Shown here: piece by piece, positions 1 to 9,996 of the stretch
How the letters are laid out: the number at the start of each line of letters is the position of its first letter
How positions within the stretch are numbered: the stretch's first letter is position 1
Notes under the pieces: model-generated
Told to the model about the DNA's origin: nothing
Seen by the model: only the letters and a program-made list of their open reading frames with translations
The model's database searches: none
Translations under genes and position numbers: made by a program
Source: Candidatus Thiodiazotropha sp. (ex Epidulcina cf. delphinae)
GTDB taxonomy: Bacteria > Pseudomonadota > Gammaproteobacteria > Chromatiales > Chromatiaceae
DNA: 64,000 nt
NCBI GenBank assembly: GCA_025656455.1
Contig: JAHXHS010000009.1
Span: 1-64,000, forward strand
Direction: 5' to 3'

Positions 1-233
1 CCCTGCATATTGAATTCCTATGTTTCAGCCGTTAATAAATGACGTAGTATCTCAATCATTGGGCAATAGCCTAACGGCATGGCCTTTCGGCAGTCAATTG
101 ACAGGGATCAATCGATTGCCGGTTATCACAAAGCAGACGATAAGTTCACATTGTCCTTTGCGATCACTTAAGTGGATTCCTGAGGCCCCTTTCACATCTC
201 CCCGGTAACCTCTTGGATCCAAGTCCAATGACC

Positions 234-508
234 CTAGCCCGCATTTCTCACCAGGCGGACCGGATGAACTGATAACATGATGAAATTTAACCAACTTAGC
301 TTCGAAAAATGATGGTAGTACATTGACACCCTGTCCTATTTGGTTTTTGGAACAAGCTGGCTTCGCACCCCAAGGGCACTTCCTGCGGGGCGTATCTTGA
401 ACGATTAGCCTTAAGCCATAGCGACGGCTATGCTTCGGCGGCTAATCGTTCAACCCTCTTCGCCAGCTTGCCCCAAAAATCCAAATCCTGGTGAGAAATG
501 CGGGCTAG
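234..508. repeat. Palindromic element, family 2 (CTAGCCCGCATTTCTCACC ends), copy 1
   Basis: A 275-bp element bounded on both sides by CTAG. It has inverted ends CTAGCCCGCATTTCTCACC and long internal arms: the stretch from about 338 onwards pairs with the stretch up to about 490, with a loop near the TAGCGACGGCTA palindrome at 418-430. A second copy lies at 17476-17724 in the opposite orientation, and a shorter one at 31643-31826. No coding capacity. It resembles a non-autonomous miniature inverted-repeat element; the parent transposase is not in the window. Confidence 0.85.
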
Positions 509-601
509 CCGTTGAATCCGTGACGCCACCCATGAATTCTGCGCCAACCCTGGATTGGCAGCAATTCCCATCCCCTTTCTTGCCCAACTCCTGTACCATT
601 G

Positions 602-897
602 CTAGTGTATCTCGTCATAGATACTGTAACATTCAGCGGGCCAGGAAGGGGTTAGCCTCAAGGCATGCCTCGCCGGGAATGGCCAGCCCTTGCCAAGAGG
701 CATAACGCCGAGGATGACCCCTTCCTGGCTCGCCCGAAGGGAGCCACCCAAATGCACCCGTCCTGCGTTGCGACTCTTGGAAAGGGCTGGCCATTCCCGG
801 CGAGCCGCGCCTTGCACCCCAAGGGCACTTCCTTCGGGGCGTTCTGGCGCATTTGGGTGGCTCTGAATGTTACAGTATCTATGACGAGGTACACTAG
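602..897. repeat. Palindromic element, family 3 (CTAGTGT ends), copy 1
   Basis: A 296-bp element bounded by CTAG. Terminal inverted repeats of about 35 bp (602-636 and 862-897) read CTAGTGTAYCTCGTCATAGA and continue through a TACTGTAACATTCAG segment, with one mismatch. The interior contains two opposed hairpins with the motif CTTGGAAAGGGC...GCCATTCCC, one at about 675-705 in reverse and one at about 776-802 in forward orientation. The same hairpin motif occurs inside other element families in this window. The related copy at 55664-55933 shares the CTAGTGT tip but not the rest of the terminal repeat. Confidence 0.85.
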
Positions 898-949
898 ATT
901 AACCTACTTTCGGTTGGACCTGGATCTTCGAGTCAAGCGTAGCCCATAA

Positions 950-2065
<1,116 letters not shown>

Positions 2066-2138
2066 CCGGCATTTCTGGCCAGACAGAGCGGATGAACCAT
2101 GCATGGAGCCAGCCCAATGATAGTGGAGCCATTCAGCC

Positions 2139-3044
2139 ATTAAACTCATCTTCACACAAGGACCTTCGATCACCACCAGGCTGGTGGCGGCCGCCCTCCT
2201 CTCCATTGCCCTGATGGTGCTGGATCATCGCCGAAACCATCTGGAGCACCTACGCTCCACGCTAGCCGTCCTACTCTACCCGGTGCAGTATCTGGCCGCT
2301 CTGCCGGTGCTGTTGAGCGAATCCGCCGGTAACGCCATCATCAACCGCAATCAGTTGCAGTCGGAGCGCGACCGGTTGGAAGAGGAAAACCTGTTGCTAC
2401 GCGCCAGACTACAGAAATTCGAGGCCCTGGAGGCGGAAAACATGCGCCTGCGCGGACTGCTCGACTCCTCATTCAAGGTCGGCGACCGGGTATTGATCGC
2501 AGAACTCATTGCCGTGGAACAAGACCCTTTTCGTCAACAAGTGTTGATTAACAAAGGCGAGACATCCGGGGCTTTCGAAGGCCAGCCCGTTCTCGATGCA
2601 AACGCGGTAGTGGGTCAGGTCACACATATCAATCCCTTCACCGCCAGTGTGTTGTTGATCACGGATGCCGCCCATGCCCTGCCGGTGCAGGTCAATCGCA
2701 ACGGCCTGCGCACCATCGCCCTGGGGACCGGCCTGATCAATCGGCTCGAACTGCCCCATCTACCCAACAATGCGGATATCCAGGTGGGTGACCTGCTGGT
2801 CACTTCTGGTCTGGGTGGCGGATTTCCACCCGGCTACCCGGTGGCGGAGGTGATCGAGGTCAGGCGTGTGCCGGGACAGCCGTTTGCCGCTGTTATTGCA
2901 CAGACCACCGCCCACCTGGACCGGATACGCGAGGTATTGCTGGTATGGACCCTGGACCCTGGCAACAGACCCGCCATACAGGCCGGAACCGATGAACCGA
3001 GCCGAGAAACCACCACCGAACCGGCCAAGGAGGCGGTCGAATGA
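2139..3044 (+). CDS. mreC: Rod shape-determining protein MreC (apparent ATT start)
   Basis: Bitopic inner-membrane protein linking MreB to PBP2 and RodA in the periplasm. The product has an N-terminal membrane helix, a coiled coil rich in E, R and L (about residues 65-110) and the beta-barrel MreC domain. The first standard start is GTG at 2184, but this would cut into the conserved N-terminus. The frame stays open upstream to a TAG at 2121, and reading from ATT at 2139 gives KLIFTQGPSITTRLVA, which matches the usual MreC N-terminus (K-x-[IL]-F-x-x-G-P-S). GGAG at 2125-2128 lies 10 nt before the ATT. I therefore prefer the ATT start (301 aa). Its end overlaps mreD by 4 bp. Confidence 0.93.
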   Translation: MKLIFTQGPSITTRLVAAALLSIALMVLDHRRNHLEHLRSTLAVLLYPVQYLAALPVLLSESAGNAIINRNQLQSERDRLEEENLLLRARLQKFEALEAENMRLRGLLDSSFKVGDRVLIAELIAVEQDPFRQQVLINKGETSGAFEGQPVLDANAVVGQVTHINPFTASVLLITDAAHALPVQVNRNGLRTIALGTGLINRLELPHLPNNADIQVGDLLVTSGLGGGFPPGYPVAEVIEVRRVPGQPFAAVIAQTTAHLDRIREVLLVWTLDPGNRPAIQAGTDEPSRETTTEPAKEAVE

Positions 3045-3529
3045 TCAGTCAGCCCCAGGCTCGGAGCTATATCGTCTATCTGACCCTGCTGGCCGGTTTT
3101 ATTCTCACTATCATGCCTCTGCCGGAGTGGGCCGCCACCTATCGCCCGCAGTGGGTGGCGTTGATTCTCATCTACTGGTGCATGGCCCTGCCGGAGCGAA
3201 TCGGGGTGGGGGTCGGATGGACCACCGGGCTATTGCTGGACGTCCTGACCGGCACCCTGCTCGGCCAGCATGCCATGGGATTCTCGGTAATCGCCTATAT
3301 CATGCTGAAACTGCATCTTCGGGTACGGGTCATGCCCCTGCGCCAGCAGGTATTCACCATTTTCGTATTGCTGCTGGTCGAGCGCCTGCTGGCGCTCTGG
3401 TCCACCGGGGCGGCCGGCTACCCCACACCCTCGCTCTGGTATTGGATAACACCGATCGTCAGCACCCTGCTCTGGCCCTGGGCCTATATAGTGCTGCGGG
3501 ACATCAGACGCCGTTTCCGGGTCGCGTGA
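3041..3529 (+). CDS. mreD: Rod shape-determining protein MreD
   Basis: Small polytopic inner-membrane protein (162 aa) of the Rod complex. The sequence is strongly hydrophobic with about five to six membrane segments and the usual MreD length. ATG overlaps the mreC stop in an ATGA, indicating translational coupling. mrdA follows 20 bp downstream, so mreBCD and the PBP2/RodA genes are joined here, whereas they are separate loci in E. coli. Low sequence conservation is normal for this family; position and topology support the call. Confidence 0.93.
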   Translation: MISQPQARSYIVYLTLLAGFILTIMPLPEWAATYRPQWVALILIYWCMALPERIGVGVGWTTGLLLDVLTGTLLGQHAMGFSVIAYIMLKLHLRVRVMPLRQQVFTIFVLLLVERLLALWSTGAAGYPTPSLWYWITPIVSTLLWPWAYIVLRDIRRRFRVA

Positions 3530-3549
3530 AGGGCTGGAGGAGCTAACCG

Positions 3550-5409
3550 GTGCCGCAATCCTCGATCAAGGACTATCTGCACGAAAGCCAGCTCTTTCTG
3601 GGGCGGGTGATCGTCTCGGGCATGCTGGTGATCCTGCTCCTGGGAATCCTGATCGGACGCCTGTTCTATCTCCAAGTGGAAAACCACGATCACTTCACCA
3701 CCCTGTCGCAGGACAACCGGGTCAAACTGGAGCCCCTTCCCCCGACCCGAGGGCTGATCTTCGATCGGCACGGAACCATTCTGGCGCAGAATCTTCCCGC
3801 CTACAGCCTGGAGATCATACCGGAAAAGGCCGGAGATCCGGATGCCGTGATTCGCCAACTGGGTGAGATTATCGATATCGATGAGGAAGATATCATCCGT
3901 TTTCGCCGGCTGCGTAAACAGTACCGGCGATTTGACAGCATCCCGATCCGGGTGCGCCTGAAGGATGAGGAAGTCGCCCGCATCGCCGTCAACCGACACC
4001 GGTTCTCCGGCGTCGATGTCGAGGCCACCTTGCTGAGGGACTATCCGCAAGCGATGCATACCGCCCATCTGTTGGGCTATGTAGGGCGCATCGACGAACG
4101 AGAATTACAGATCATCGACACCTCCAACTACAGCGGCACCAGCTTCATCGGCAAGAACGGGGTGGAAAAGAGTTACGAAAGCCTGTTGCATGGCAAGGTC
4201 GGCCTGCAACAGGTGGAGGTCAATGCCAAGGGACGGGTGCTGCGGGTGCTCGAGAGCCACCCACCGCAACCCGGCAGTAACCTGCGACTGTTCCTGGACA
4301 TGGCGCTGCAGAGCATCGCGCTGGAGGCCCTGGGCGAATACAACGGCGCGGTAGCCGCGATCGATATCCAGACCGGCGGAGTGCTGACCCTGGTCAGCAA
4401 ACCGGGTTTCGATCCCAACCTCTTCGTTGAGGGCATTAGCGCCAAGGCCTACGAGGCGCTGGAAAAATCGCTGGACAACCCGCTTTTCAATCGCGCCATC
4501 CGCGGCCAGTACCCTCCCGGCTCCACGGTAAAACCGTTCATCGGTCTGGCCGGTCTGGAATACGACGTGGTCGGCTACCATCAGGAGACCTACTGCCCTG
4601 GCTACTACCAACTGCCCGGCAAGGAGCATAAATACCGGGATTGGAAAAAATGGGGGCATGGCGAGGTCAGCATGGAGCGGGCGATCGTCGAGTCTTGCGA
4701 TGTCTACTACTATGGATTGGCGCGAACCCTGGGTATAGACAGGCTCCATGAGTTCCTTTCAGGATTCGGCTTCGGCCAGCCCACAAAAGTCGACCTGGAC
4801 GGCGAAATGGCCGGTCTGATGCCGAGCCGCCATTGGAAACAGCGAAAGAGGCGCGAACCCTGGTACCCCGGCGAAACCCTGATTGTCGGCATCGGCCAAG
4901 GCTATTTCCTGGCGACCCCCCTGCAACTCGCCTCGGCCACGGCCACCCTGGCGAACCAAGGGCGGCACATTCGTCCGCGAGTGGTTGCCGGCATCGAACA
5001 GGCGGACGGCTCCCTACAAGAGAGCCCGATGATAGTCGATGAACTGCATCAGTTCGATCCTGAACACTGGAATCAGATCATCAATGCCATGGCCCTGGTC
5101 GTCGAAGGACCCCGCGGCACCGCCCGCTCCATTCGCAGCAACGCCTACCGGATTGCCGGCAAGACCGGCACCGCGCAAGTCTTCAGTGTCAAACAGGATG
5201 AAGAGTACGATGAAGAGACGATCGCCAAGCGAAAACGGGATCATGCCCTTTTCATCGCCTTTGCCCCGGTTGAAAACCCCCGCATAGCCATTGCCGTGGT
5301 GGTGGAGAACGGCGGGCACGGCGGCTCGGTCGCCGCGCCTATTGCAAAAAAGGTCATGGACCGGTACCTGTTGGGTGAAAACCCAGGGACAACCAGCGAT
5401 GCGGGCTAA
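3550..5409 (+). CDS. mrdA: Peptidoglycan D,D-transpeptidase PBP2
   Basis: Class B penicillin-binding protein that cross-links new peptidoglycan during cylindrical elongation, paired with RodA. 619 aa. One N-terminal membrane anchor lies at about residues 18-38, followed by a dimerisation/pedestal domain and a C-terminal transpeptidase domain. Catalytic motifs: PGSTVKPF (active-site Ser near residue 324), SCD (the SxD variant typical of PBP2) and AGKTGTAQV (near residue 538). The GTG start at 3550 is preceded by a strong GGAGGAG at 3537-3543. Its end overlaps the rodA start by 11 bp. Confidence 0.97.
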   Translation: MPQSSIKDYLHESQLFLGRVIVSGMLVILLLGILIGRLFYLQVENHDHFTTLSQDNRVKLEPLPPTRGLIFDRHGTILAQNLPAYSLEIIPEKAGDPDAVIRQLGEIIDIDEEDIIRFRRLRKQYRRFDSIPIRVRLKDEEVARIAVNRHRFSGVDVEATLLRDYPQAMHTAHLLGYVGRIDERELQIIDTSNYSGTSFIGKNGVEKSYESLLHGKVGLQQVEVNAKGRVLRVLESHPPQPGSNLRLFLDMALQSIALEALGEYNGAVAAIDIQTGGVLTLVSKPGFDPNLFVEGISAKAYEALEKSLDNPLFNRAIRGQYPPGSTVKPFIGLAGLEYDVVGYHQETYCPGYYQLPGKEHKYRDWKKWGHGEVSMERAIVESCDVYYYGLARTLGIDRLHEFLSGFGFGQPTKVDLDGEMAGLMPSRHWKQRKRREPWYPGETLIVGIGQGYFLATPLQLASATATLANQGRHIRPRVVAGIEQADGSLQESPMIVDELHQFDPEHWNQIINAMALVVEGPRGTARSIRSNAYRIAGKTGTAQVFSVKQDEEYDEETIAKRKRDHALFIAFAPVENPRIAIAVVVENGGHGGSVAAPIAKKVMDRYLLGENPGTTSDAG

Positions 5410-6532
5410 ACCCCATCTCTCGTTGCACGAGTCGCAGCCGGCTCAGGCCAGCGGTCTGCTGGCCTGGCTGCATATCGATCTGCCGCTGCTGAGCAGCCTG
5501 TTGTTGTTGGCGGGTATTGGCCTTGCCATCCTCTACAGCGCTAGCGACAAGGAGATGGTGCTGTTGCAAAGACAACTGCTGCGGCTGGGTTTCGGTTTTA
5601 TGGCCATGCTTGCCCTGGCCCAGATCCATCCGGACAATATACGCCGCTGGTCTCCCTGGCTATATGGCATCGGCATTCTTATGCTGTTTGCGGTGATTCT
5701 CTTCGGCGAATCCGGCAAGGGCGCCCAGCGTTGGCTCGATCTGGGCATTATTCGCTTTCAACCCTCTGAGATGTTCAAACTCATCCTGCCGATGCTGATT
5801 GCCTGGTTCCTGGCCGAACATCGACTGCCGCCCACCCCTTCCAGAATGGTCGCGGCCGGACTCTTCACCCTGATTCCGGTGTTGCTGATCGCCAAACAAC
5901 CCGATCTCGGCACCGCCCTGCTGGTGGGAACCGGCGGGGCCTTCGCCCTGTTCCTCGCCGGTATCAGCTGGCGCTTGATCAGCGCCACCGGTCTCGGCAT
6001 GGCCGCGCTGGGGCCCGTCGCCTGGTATTTCATGCACGAATACCAACGCCAGCGCGTGTTGACCTTCCTCACCCCGGAGAGCGATCCCCTGGGCACCGGC
6101 TACCACATCATCCAATCGAAAATCGCCATCGGATCCGGCGGCATCAGCGGCAAGGGCTGGCTGAACGGCACCCAATCACACCTGGAGTTTCTGCCGGAAC
6201 GGCATACCGATTTCATCTTCGCCGTGATCTCCGAGGAGTTCGGCCTGGTGGGAATCATGGCCCTGCTCAGTCTCTATCTGTTTATTATCATGCGCGGCCT
6301 GTATATCGCCACCCAGGCCCAGGATACCTTCGGGCGCATCCTTGCCGGCTCGCTCTCATTGGTGTTTTTCGTCTATCTTTTCGTCAATGCCGGGATGGTC
6401 ACCGGCCTGCTGCCGGTAGTCGGCGTCCCCTTGCCGCTGATCAGTTATGGCGGCACATCCCTGGTGACCATTCTCGCCAGCTTCGGTATGCTGATGTCCA
6501 TCCACACTCATAAAAAACTATTACCGACTTAA
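5399..6532 (+). CDS. rodA: Peptidoglycan glycosyltransferase RodA
   Basis: SEDS-family membrane glycosyltransferase polymerising lipid II in the elongasome with PBP2. 377 aa, about ten membrane helices. Conserved SEDS features visible: KGAQRWLDLG, FQPSEMFKL, IAKQPDLGTALL, the cytoplasmic QRQRVLTFLTPE stretch, SGKGWLNGTQ, LPERHTDFIF (catalytic region) and PLISYGGTSL near the C-terminus. The frame is open further upstream, but the ATG at 5399 inside the mrdA 3' end gives the normal N-terminal length. Confidence 0.97.
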   Translation: MRAKPHLSLHESQPAQASGLLAWLHIDLPLLSSLLLLAGIGLAILYSASDKEMVLLQRQLLRLGFGFMAMLALAQIHPDNIRRWSPWLYGIGILMLFAVILFGESGKGAQRWLDLGIIRFQPSEMFKLILPMLIAWFLAEHRLPPTPSRMVAAGLFTLIPVLLIAKQPDLGTALLVGTGGAFALFLAGISWRLISATGLGMAALGPVAWYFMHEYQRQRVLTFLTPESDPLGTGYHIIQSKIAIGSGGISGKGWLNGTQSHLEFLPERHTDFIFAVISEEFGLVGIMALLSLYLFIIMRGLYIATQAQDTFGRILAGSLSLVFFVYLFVNAGMVTGLLPVVGVPLPLISYGGTSLVTILASFGMLMSIHTHKKLLPT

Positions 6533-6534
6533 CG

Positions 6535-7536
6535 ATGAAACGATTAGCCGTTCAACTACTGCTGCTTTCCTCCCTCGCCTTGGCGACCCAGGCCTGTGCG
6601 CATACCCAGGAACAACTGACGGGTTTCAAGGCGTTCGCCGTCGAAATGGAGCGTAAGCACGGATTTACCGCCGATGAGGTGGAAGGCCTGCTCTCCGCCA
6701 CCCAGTTCAGAGACGACATCATTGCGGCGATCACCCGCCCCGCTGAATCCAAGGCCTGGCATGAGTATCGGCCGATCTTCCTCAAACCGGAACGCATTCA
6801 GGGAGGCGTCGAGTTCTGGCAGAAAAACGAACCGCTGTTGGATGCCGTCAGTCGGCAATACGGCGTACCGCAAGAGATCATCGTAGCGATCATCGGCGTG
6901 GAGACAGCCTACGGCCGCCACACCGGCCGCTACCGGGTGGTCGATTCCCTGACCACGCTCGCATTCGGCTACCCGAAGCGGGCTAAATTCTTCCGCCGTG
7001 AGCTGGAGGCGTTTCTGCTGCTGAGCCGTGAAGAGCAGGTGGATCCGGTCACCGCCATGGGCTCCTATGCCGGCGCCATGGGCAAACCCCAGTTCATCTC
7101 CAGCAGCTATCGGCAATACGCGGTGGATCACGACGGCGATGGCAAGCGCGACTTGTGGAACAGCGACGCGGACATCATCGCCAGTGTCGCCAACTATTTC
7201 AAGATCCATGGCTGGAAAAGCGGTCAGCCCGTGACCCTGCGCATCGAGGGTGAAGCCGAGTTGCAGCGATTCGTCGAAGCCGGGATGAAACCGAGCATCA
7301 AGGTCGAGAAAATTCTCGCTAGCGGTGTTCATCCGGTCGGCAACGCATCACCTGACCCGCAAGCGCTCGCCAGCTTGGTGAAACTGGATGCGGGAACGCA
7401 GCACGAACACTGGCTGGGCCTGCAAAATTTCTATGTAATCACCCGTTATAACCACAGCAATCTCTACGCCATGGCCGCCTACCAACTCAGTCAGGAGATT
7501 CGCAGCGCCAAGCAAGCGGCGGAGGCCGCTCGATGA
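6535..7536 (+). CDS. mltB: Lytic murein transglycosylase B (MltB-type)
   Basis: Periplasmic lytic transglycosylase cleaving glycan strands to 1,6-anhydromuropeptides. 333 aa with a signal sequence (MKRLAVQLLLLSSLALATQA). The catalytic motif IIGVETAYGRHTG supplies the catalytic Glu, and GKPQFISSSYRQYAVDHDGDG matches the MltB substrate site and its Ca-binding type loop. The Cys near the cleavage site lacks a good lipobox, so a soluble periplasmic form is at least as likely as a lipoprotein. Starts 2 bp after rodA and precedes rlpA by 3 bp, so very probably co-transcribed. Confidence 0.95.
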   Translation: MKRLAVQLLLLSSLALATQACAHTQEQLTGFKAFAVEMERKHGFTADEVEGLLSATQFRDDIIAAITRPAESKAWHEYRPIFLKPERIQGGVEFWQKNEPLLDAVSRQYGVPQEIIVAIIGVETAYGRHTGRYRVVDSLTTLAFGYPKRAKFFRRELEAFLLLSREEQVDPVTAMGSYAGAMGKPQFISSSYRQYAVDHDGDGKRDLWNSDADIIASVANYFKIHGWKSGQPVTLRIEGEAELQRFVEAGMKPSIKVEKILASGVHPVGNASPDPQALASLVKLDAGTQHEHWLGLQNFYVITRYNHSNLYAMAAYQLSQEIRSAKQAAEAAR

Positions 7537-7539
7537 TCG

Positions 7540-8376
7540 ATGAGACACTGCACTAGCAACAAACCCGCCTTGATCGGGATATTCGTCTGTCTCGCGGGAA
7601 TCGTCGCAGGATGCAGTACCGGATCCCGAATCAGCGAACGGGACGGAGTCAGCCGGCATCACCCCCCGCCCCCCGATATCGCCGCCATACCCGACGCGAT
7701 CCCGACGGATGAACCGAAAAGTCAATATGGCAACCCGAGCAGTTATGTCGTGTTCGGCAAACGCTACAACACCCTGCCCCACAGCAGGGACTACAGTGCG
7801 CGAGGCATTGCTTCCTGGTACGGCAGCAAGTTCCACGGTCAGCGCACCAGCAGCGGCGAACCCTACGACATGTATGCCATGACAGCCGCCCATACCACCT
7901 TGCCGCTGCCCAGCTACGCTCAAGTTACCAACCTGAAGAACAATCGCAGTGTGGTGGTAAAGATCAACGACCGGGGACCCTTCCACGATAACCGGCTGAT
8001 CGACCTCTCTTATACGGCAGCCTGGAAGTTGGGCATCATCGATGAAGGGACCGGCCTGGTCGAGGTCACCGCCATCGACCCAAACAAGCCGGAGCCACCC
8101 ACCCCGATCTCGCCGGTCAAACCAGGAGAGGGAAGGGGCCTTCCCGAACTCTTTCTACAAGTCGGCGCCTTCGGCAGTCCGCAGAATGCACAGCGCCTGA
8201 AGCAACGCCTGGAGGAACAATTACAGGCCGATATACTCATACAAGACAGCGACGATTCCAAGCATCCGGTCTATCGGGTGCAGGTGGGGCCGATCGCCAG
8301 CGTTGAGCTGGCGGACCACCTCAGCCAACGGCTTGGACAACTCGGCATCCGGGACCCGCATGTCGTGATCCGCTAG
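7540..8376 (+). CDS. rlpA: Septal/endolytic lipoprotein RlpA
   Basis: Peptidoglycan-binding outer-membrane lipoprotein; RlpA homologues are lytic transglycosylases acting on denuded glycans. 278 aa. Lipoprotein signal with lipobox VAGC (Cys about 25). Double-psi beta-barrel core at about residues 87-175, with ARGIASWYGSKFHGQRTSSGE, YAMTAAHTTLPLP and VVKINDRGPFHDNRLIDLS. A SPOR domain fills the last 75 residues. The TAG stop at 8374-8376 coincides with the CTAG end of the palindromic element at 8373-8472. The C-terminus otherwise looks natural, so the stop is probably native. Confidence 0.96.
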   Translation: MRHCTSNKPALIGIFVCLAGIVAGCSTGSRISERDGVSRHHPPPPDIAAIPDAIPTDEPKSQYGNPSSYVVFGKRYNTLPHSRDYSARGIASWYGSKFHGQRTSSGEPYDMYAMTAAHTTLPLPSYAQVTNLKNNRSVVVKINDRGPFHDNRLIDLSYTAAWKLGIIDEGTGLVEVTAIDPNKPEPPTPISPVKPGEGRGLPELFLQVGAFGSPQNAQRLKQRLEEQLQADILIQDSDDSKHPVYRVQVGPIASVELADHLSQRLGQLGIRDPHVVIR

Positions 8377-8472
8377 GGCCTGTTAACACTAATCGGATTG
8401 TCACTGTTGTGCCTTGCTGGGTAAAAAATGGCCCCTGGCAGTGACAATCCGATTAGTGTTAACAGGCCCTAG
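8373..8472. repeat. Palindromic element, family 1 (TAGGGCCTGTTAACAC ends), copy a
   Basis: A 100-bp element with perfect 33-bp inverted ends (8374-8406 and 8439-8471), flanked by CTAG on each side. Its short centre (TGCCTTGCTGGGTAAAAAATGGC) is the right half of a hairpin module that is complete in the copies at 41111-41275 and 47677-47947, so this looks like an internal-deletion derivative. The left CTAG contains the rlpA stop codon. As RNA it would form a very stable hairpin between rlpA and dacA. Confidence 0.92.
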
Positions 8473-8508
8473 GATGAAATATCCATACCGAAGCGGCGAA
8501 TCATTTCG

Positions 8509-8538
8509 TTGCCTTGTGGTTGGCAGGTTCAATACAAT
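8509..8538 (+). promoter_or_regulatory. Probable sigma70 promoter of dacA
   Basis: TTGCCT (8509-8514), 18-bp spacer and TACAAT (8533-8538) lie just downstream of the rlpA-dacA palindrome and 33 bp before the dacA ATG. This would give dacA its own promoter after a hairpin that may stop or attenuate read-through from rlpA. Call based on hexamer match only. Confidence 0.5.
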
Positions 8539-8571
8539 AGCCGATCTCAAAAACCAACACGACACATACCC

Positions 8572-9720
8572 ATGTCTTTATCGCCACACTTACTGAGATC
8601 CACCCTGTTCTGGTTGACCTGTCTCGTTACGCTCCCCGTTCAGGCGGCCACTCCCCTGCCCGCCCCCCCTGAAGTAGCGGCAACGGGGTATTTCCTGGTC
8701 GATTTCCACAGCGGTAGAGTCCTCGCCGAACAAGATCCGGACAGGCGGCTCGAACCCGCCAGCCTGACGAAAATCATGACCGCCTACACCGTCTTTCGAG
8801 AGCTTCAGCAGGGCAATATCGATCTACAGGATGCCGTGCTGATCAGCGAGAAGGCCTGGCGGACGCCCGGCTCCCGGATGTTCATCGAAGTCGGAAAGCG
8901 GGTGAAGGTGATCGATCTGGTCAAGGGCATGATCGTCCAATCGGGTAATGACGCCTGTGTCGCCCTCGCCGAACACATTGCCGGCAGCGAAGGCACCTTT
9001 TCGGCGCTGATGAATAGTCATGCCAGACGTCTTGGCATGTTCGACACCCACTTCGTCAACAGCACCGGGCTGCCGCACGATGACCACTATACGACCCCGG
9101 CGGATATCGCCAAGGTAGCGGCCGCCACGATTCGGGAATTCCCCGAGTACTACCCTTGGTACAAGGAAAAATCCTTTACCTTCAACGACATCGAACAGCA
9201 TAACCGGAACAGGCTGCTGTGGCGCGACGAGAGTGTCGACGGGATGAAGACCGGCCATACGGAGGCGGCCGGGTACTGCCTGGTAGCCTCCTCCCAACGG
9301 GAGAATATGCGCCTGATCTCGGTGGTGATGGGGACCAAGGGCGAGGAGGCGAGGGCCCAGGCCAGTCAGAGCCTTCTCAATTACGGATTTCGTTTCTATG
9401 AAACCCACCAACTCTATGACGCTGGCGAGGTACTCAACCGCACTCGGATCTGGAAGGGCGAGAAGGAGAAACTACCCCTCGGTCTCACCGAGGACCTGAA
9501 TATCACCATACCTCGGCATCAATACAAAAACCTTGATGCCCACCTTGAGATCGAGCCTAAAATCATGGCGCCGGTCACAAAGGGCGACGTGTTGGGCCAG
9601 GTCAGTGTCACCTTGAACGGCGAACCGGTCACGGAAGCCTCCCTGGTCGCCCTCAAGGATATCGCAGACGGCAATATCTGGCAGCAGATCAAGGATAGCG
9701 CCTTGCTGTGGCTGGAGTGA
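8572..9720 (+). CDS. dacA: D-alanyl-D-alanine carboxypeptidase (PBP5-type)
   Basis: Low-molecular-weight penicillin-binding protein that trims the terminal D-Ala from stem peptides. 382 aa. Signal peptide ending near PVQAA, then peptidase S11 motifs: ASLTKIM (catalytic Ser about 64), SGN (in VQSGNDACVA) and KTG (in DGMKTGHTEAAG). The C-terminal PBP5-C domain is followed by an amphipathic tail ending IWQQIKDSALLWLE, the usual membrane anchor. The ATG at 8572 is preferred because it begins the signal peptide; no clear Shine-Dalgarno sequence is visible. Confidence 0.96.
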   Translation: MSLSPHLLRSTLFWLTCLVTLPVQAATPLPAPPEVAATGYFLVDFHSGRVLAEQDPDRRLEPASLTKIMTAYTVFRELQQGNIDLQDAVLISEKAWRTPGSRMFIEVGKRVKVIDLVKGMIVQSGNDACVALAEHIAGSEGTFSALMNSHARRLGMFDTHFVNSTGLPHDDHYTTPADIAKVAAATIREFPEYYPWYKEKSFTFNDIEQHNRNRLLWRDESVDGMKTGHTEAAGYCLVASSQRENMRLISVVMGTKGEEARAQASQSLLNYGFRFYETHQLYDAGEVLNRTRIWKGEKEKLPLGLTEDLNITIPRHQYKNLDAHLEIEPKIMAPVTKGDVLGQVSVTLNGEPVTEASLVALKDIADGNIWQQIKDSALLWLE

Positions 9721-9722
9721 TC

Positions 9723-9992
9723 ATGAACCGGGAAGAAGAGACACTGCTGAGATTTCCCTGTGACTTCCCGATCAAGGTCATGGGCAAGGCGGAACCCGGG
9801 TTTGAGGCGATGGTTGTTGAACTGATCAGTCACCATTCACCCGACCTGCTCGAGACAGCCGTCACCAGCCGTCTCAGCAAAGGCGGCAAATGGGTCTCCA
9901 TCACCGTCACTCTGCGCGCGCAAAGCAAGGATCAGCTCGATGCCATCTATCTCGATCTGAGCGCCCACGAAAAAGTCGTGATGGCGCTTTAA
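9723..9992 (+). CDS. ybeD: YbeD-like DUF493 protein
   Basis: Small cytosolic alpha/beta protein (89 aa) of the UPF0250/DUF493 family, structurally ACT-like; a role linked to lipoate metabolism has been suggested only from gene context. The sequence shows the family pattern LLRFPCDFPIKVMG and VTSRLSKGGKWVSITVTLRAQS. Starts 2 bp after dacA, at the conserved dacA-ybeD-lipB position. The more upstream in-frame start would overlap dacA, so the ATG at 9723 is chosen. Confidence 0.9.
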   Translation: MNREEETLLRFPCDFPIKVMGKAEPGFEAMVVELISHHSPDLLETAVTSRLSKGGKWVSITVTLRAQSKDQLDAIYLDLSAHEKVVMAL

Positions 9993-9996
9993 AGGC

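Noticed and set aside
20..294. Short open frames at the left edge (62 and 66 codons)
   Set aside because: No recognisable motif, no ribosome-binding site, opposite strands overlap, and the minus-strand frame begins inside a palindromic element.
430..949. Overlapping frames of 70-94 codons on both strands
   Set aside because: They run through the arms of palindromic elements, which naturally give mirror-image open frames; composition is not protein-like.
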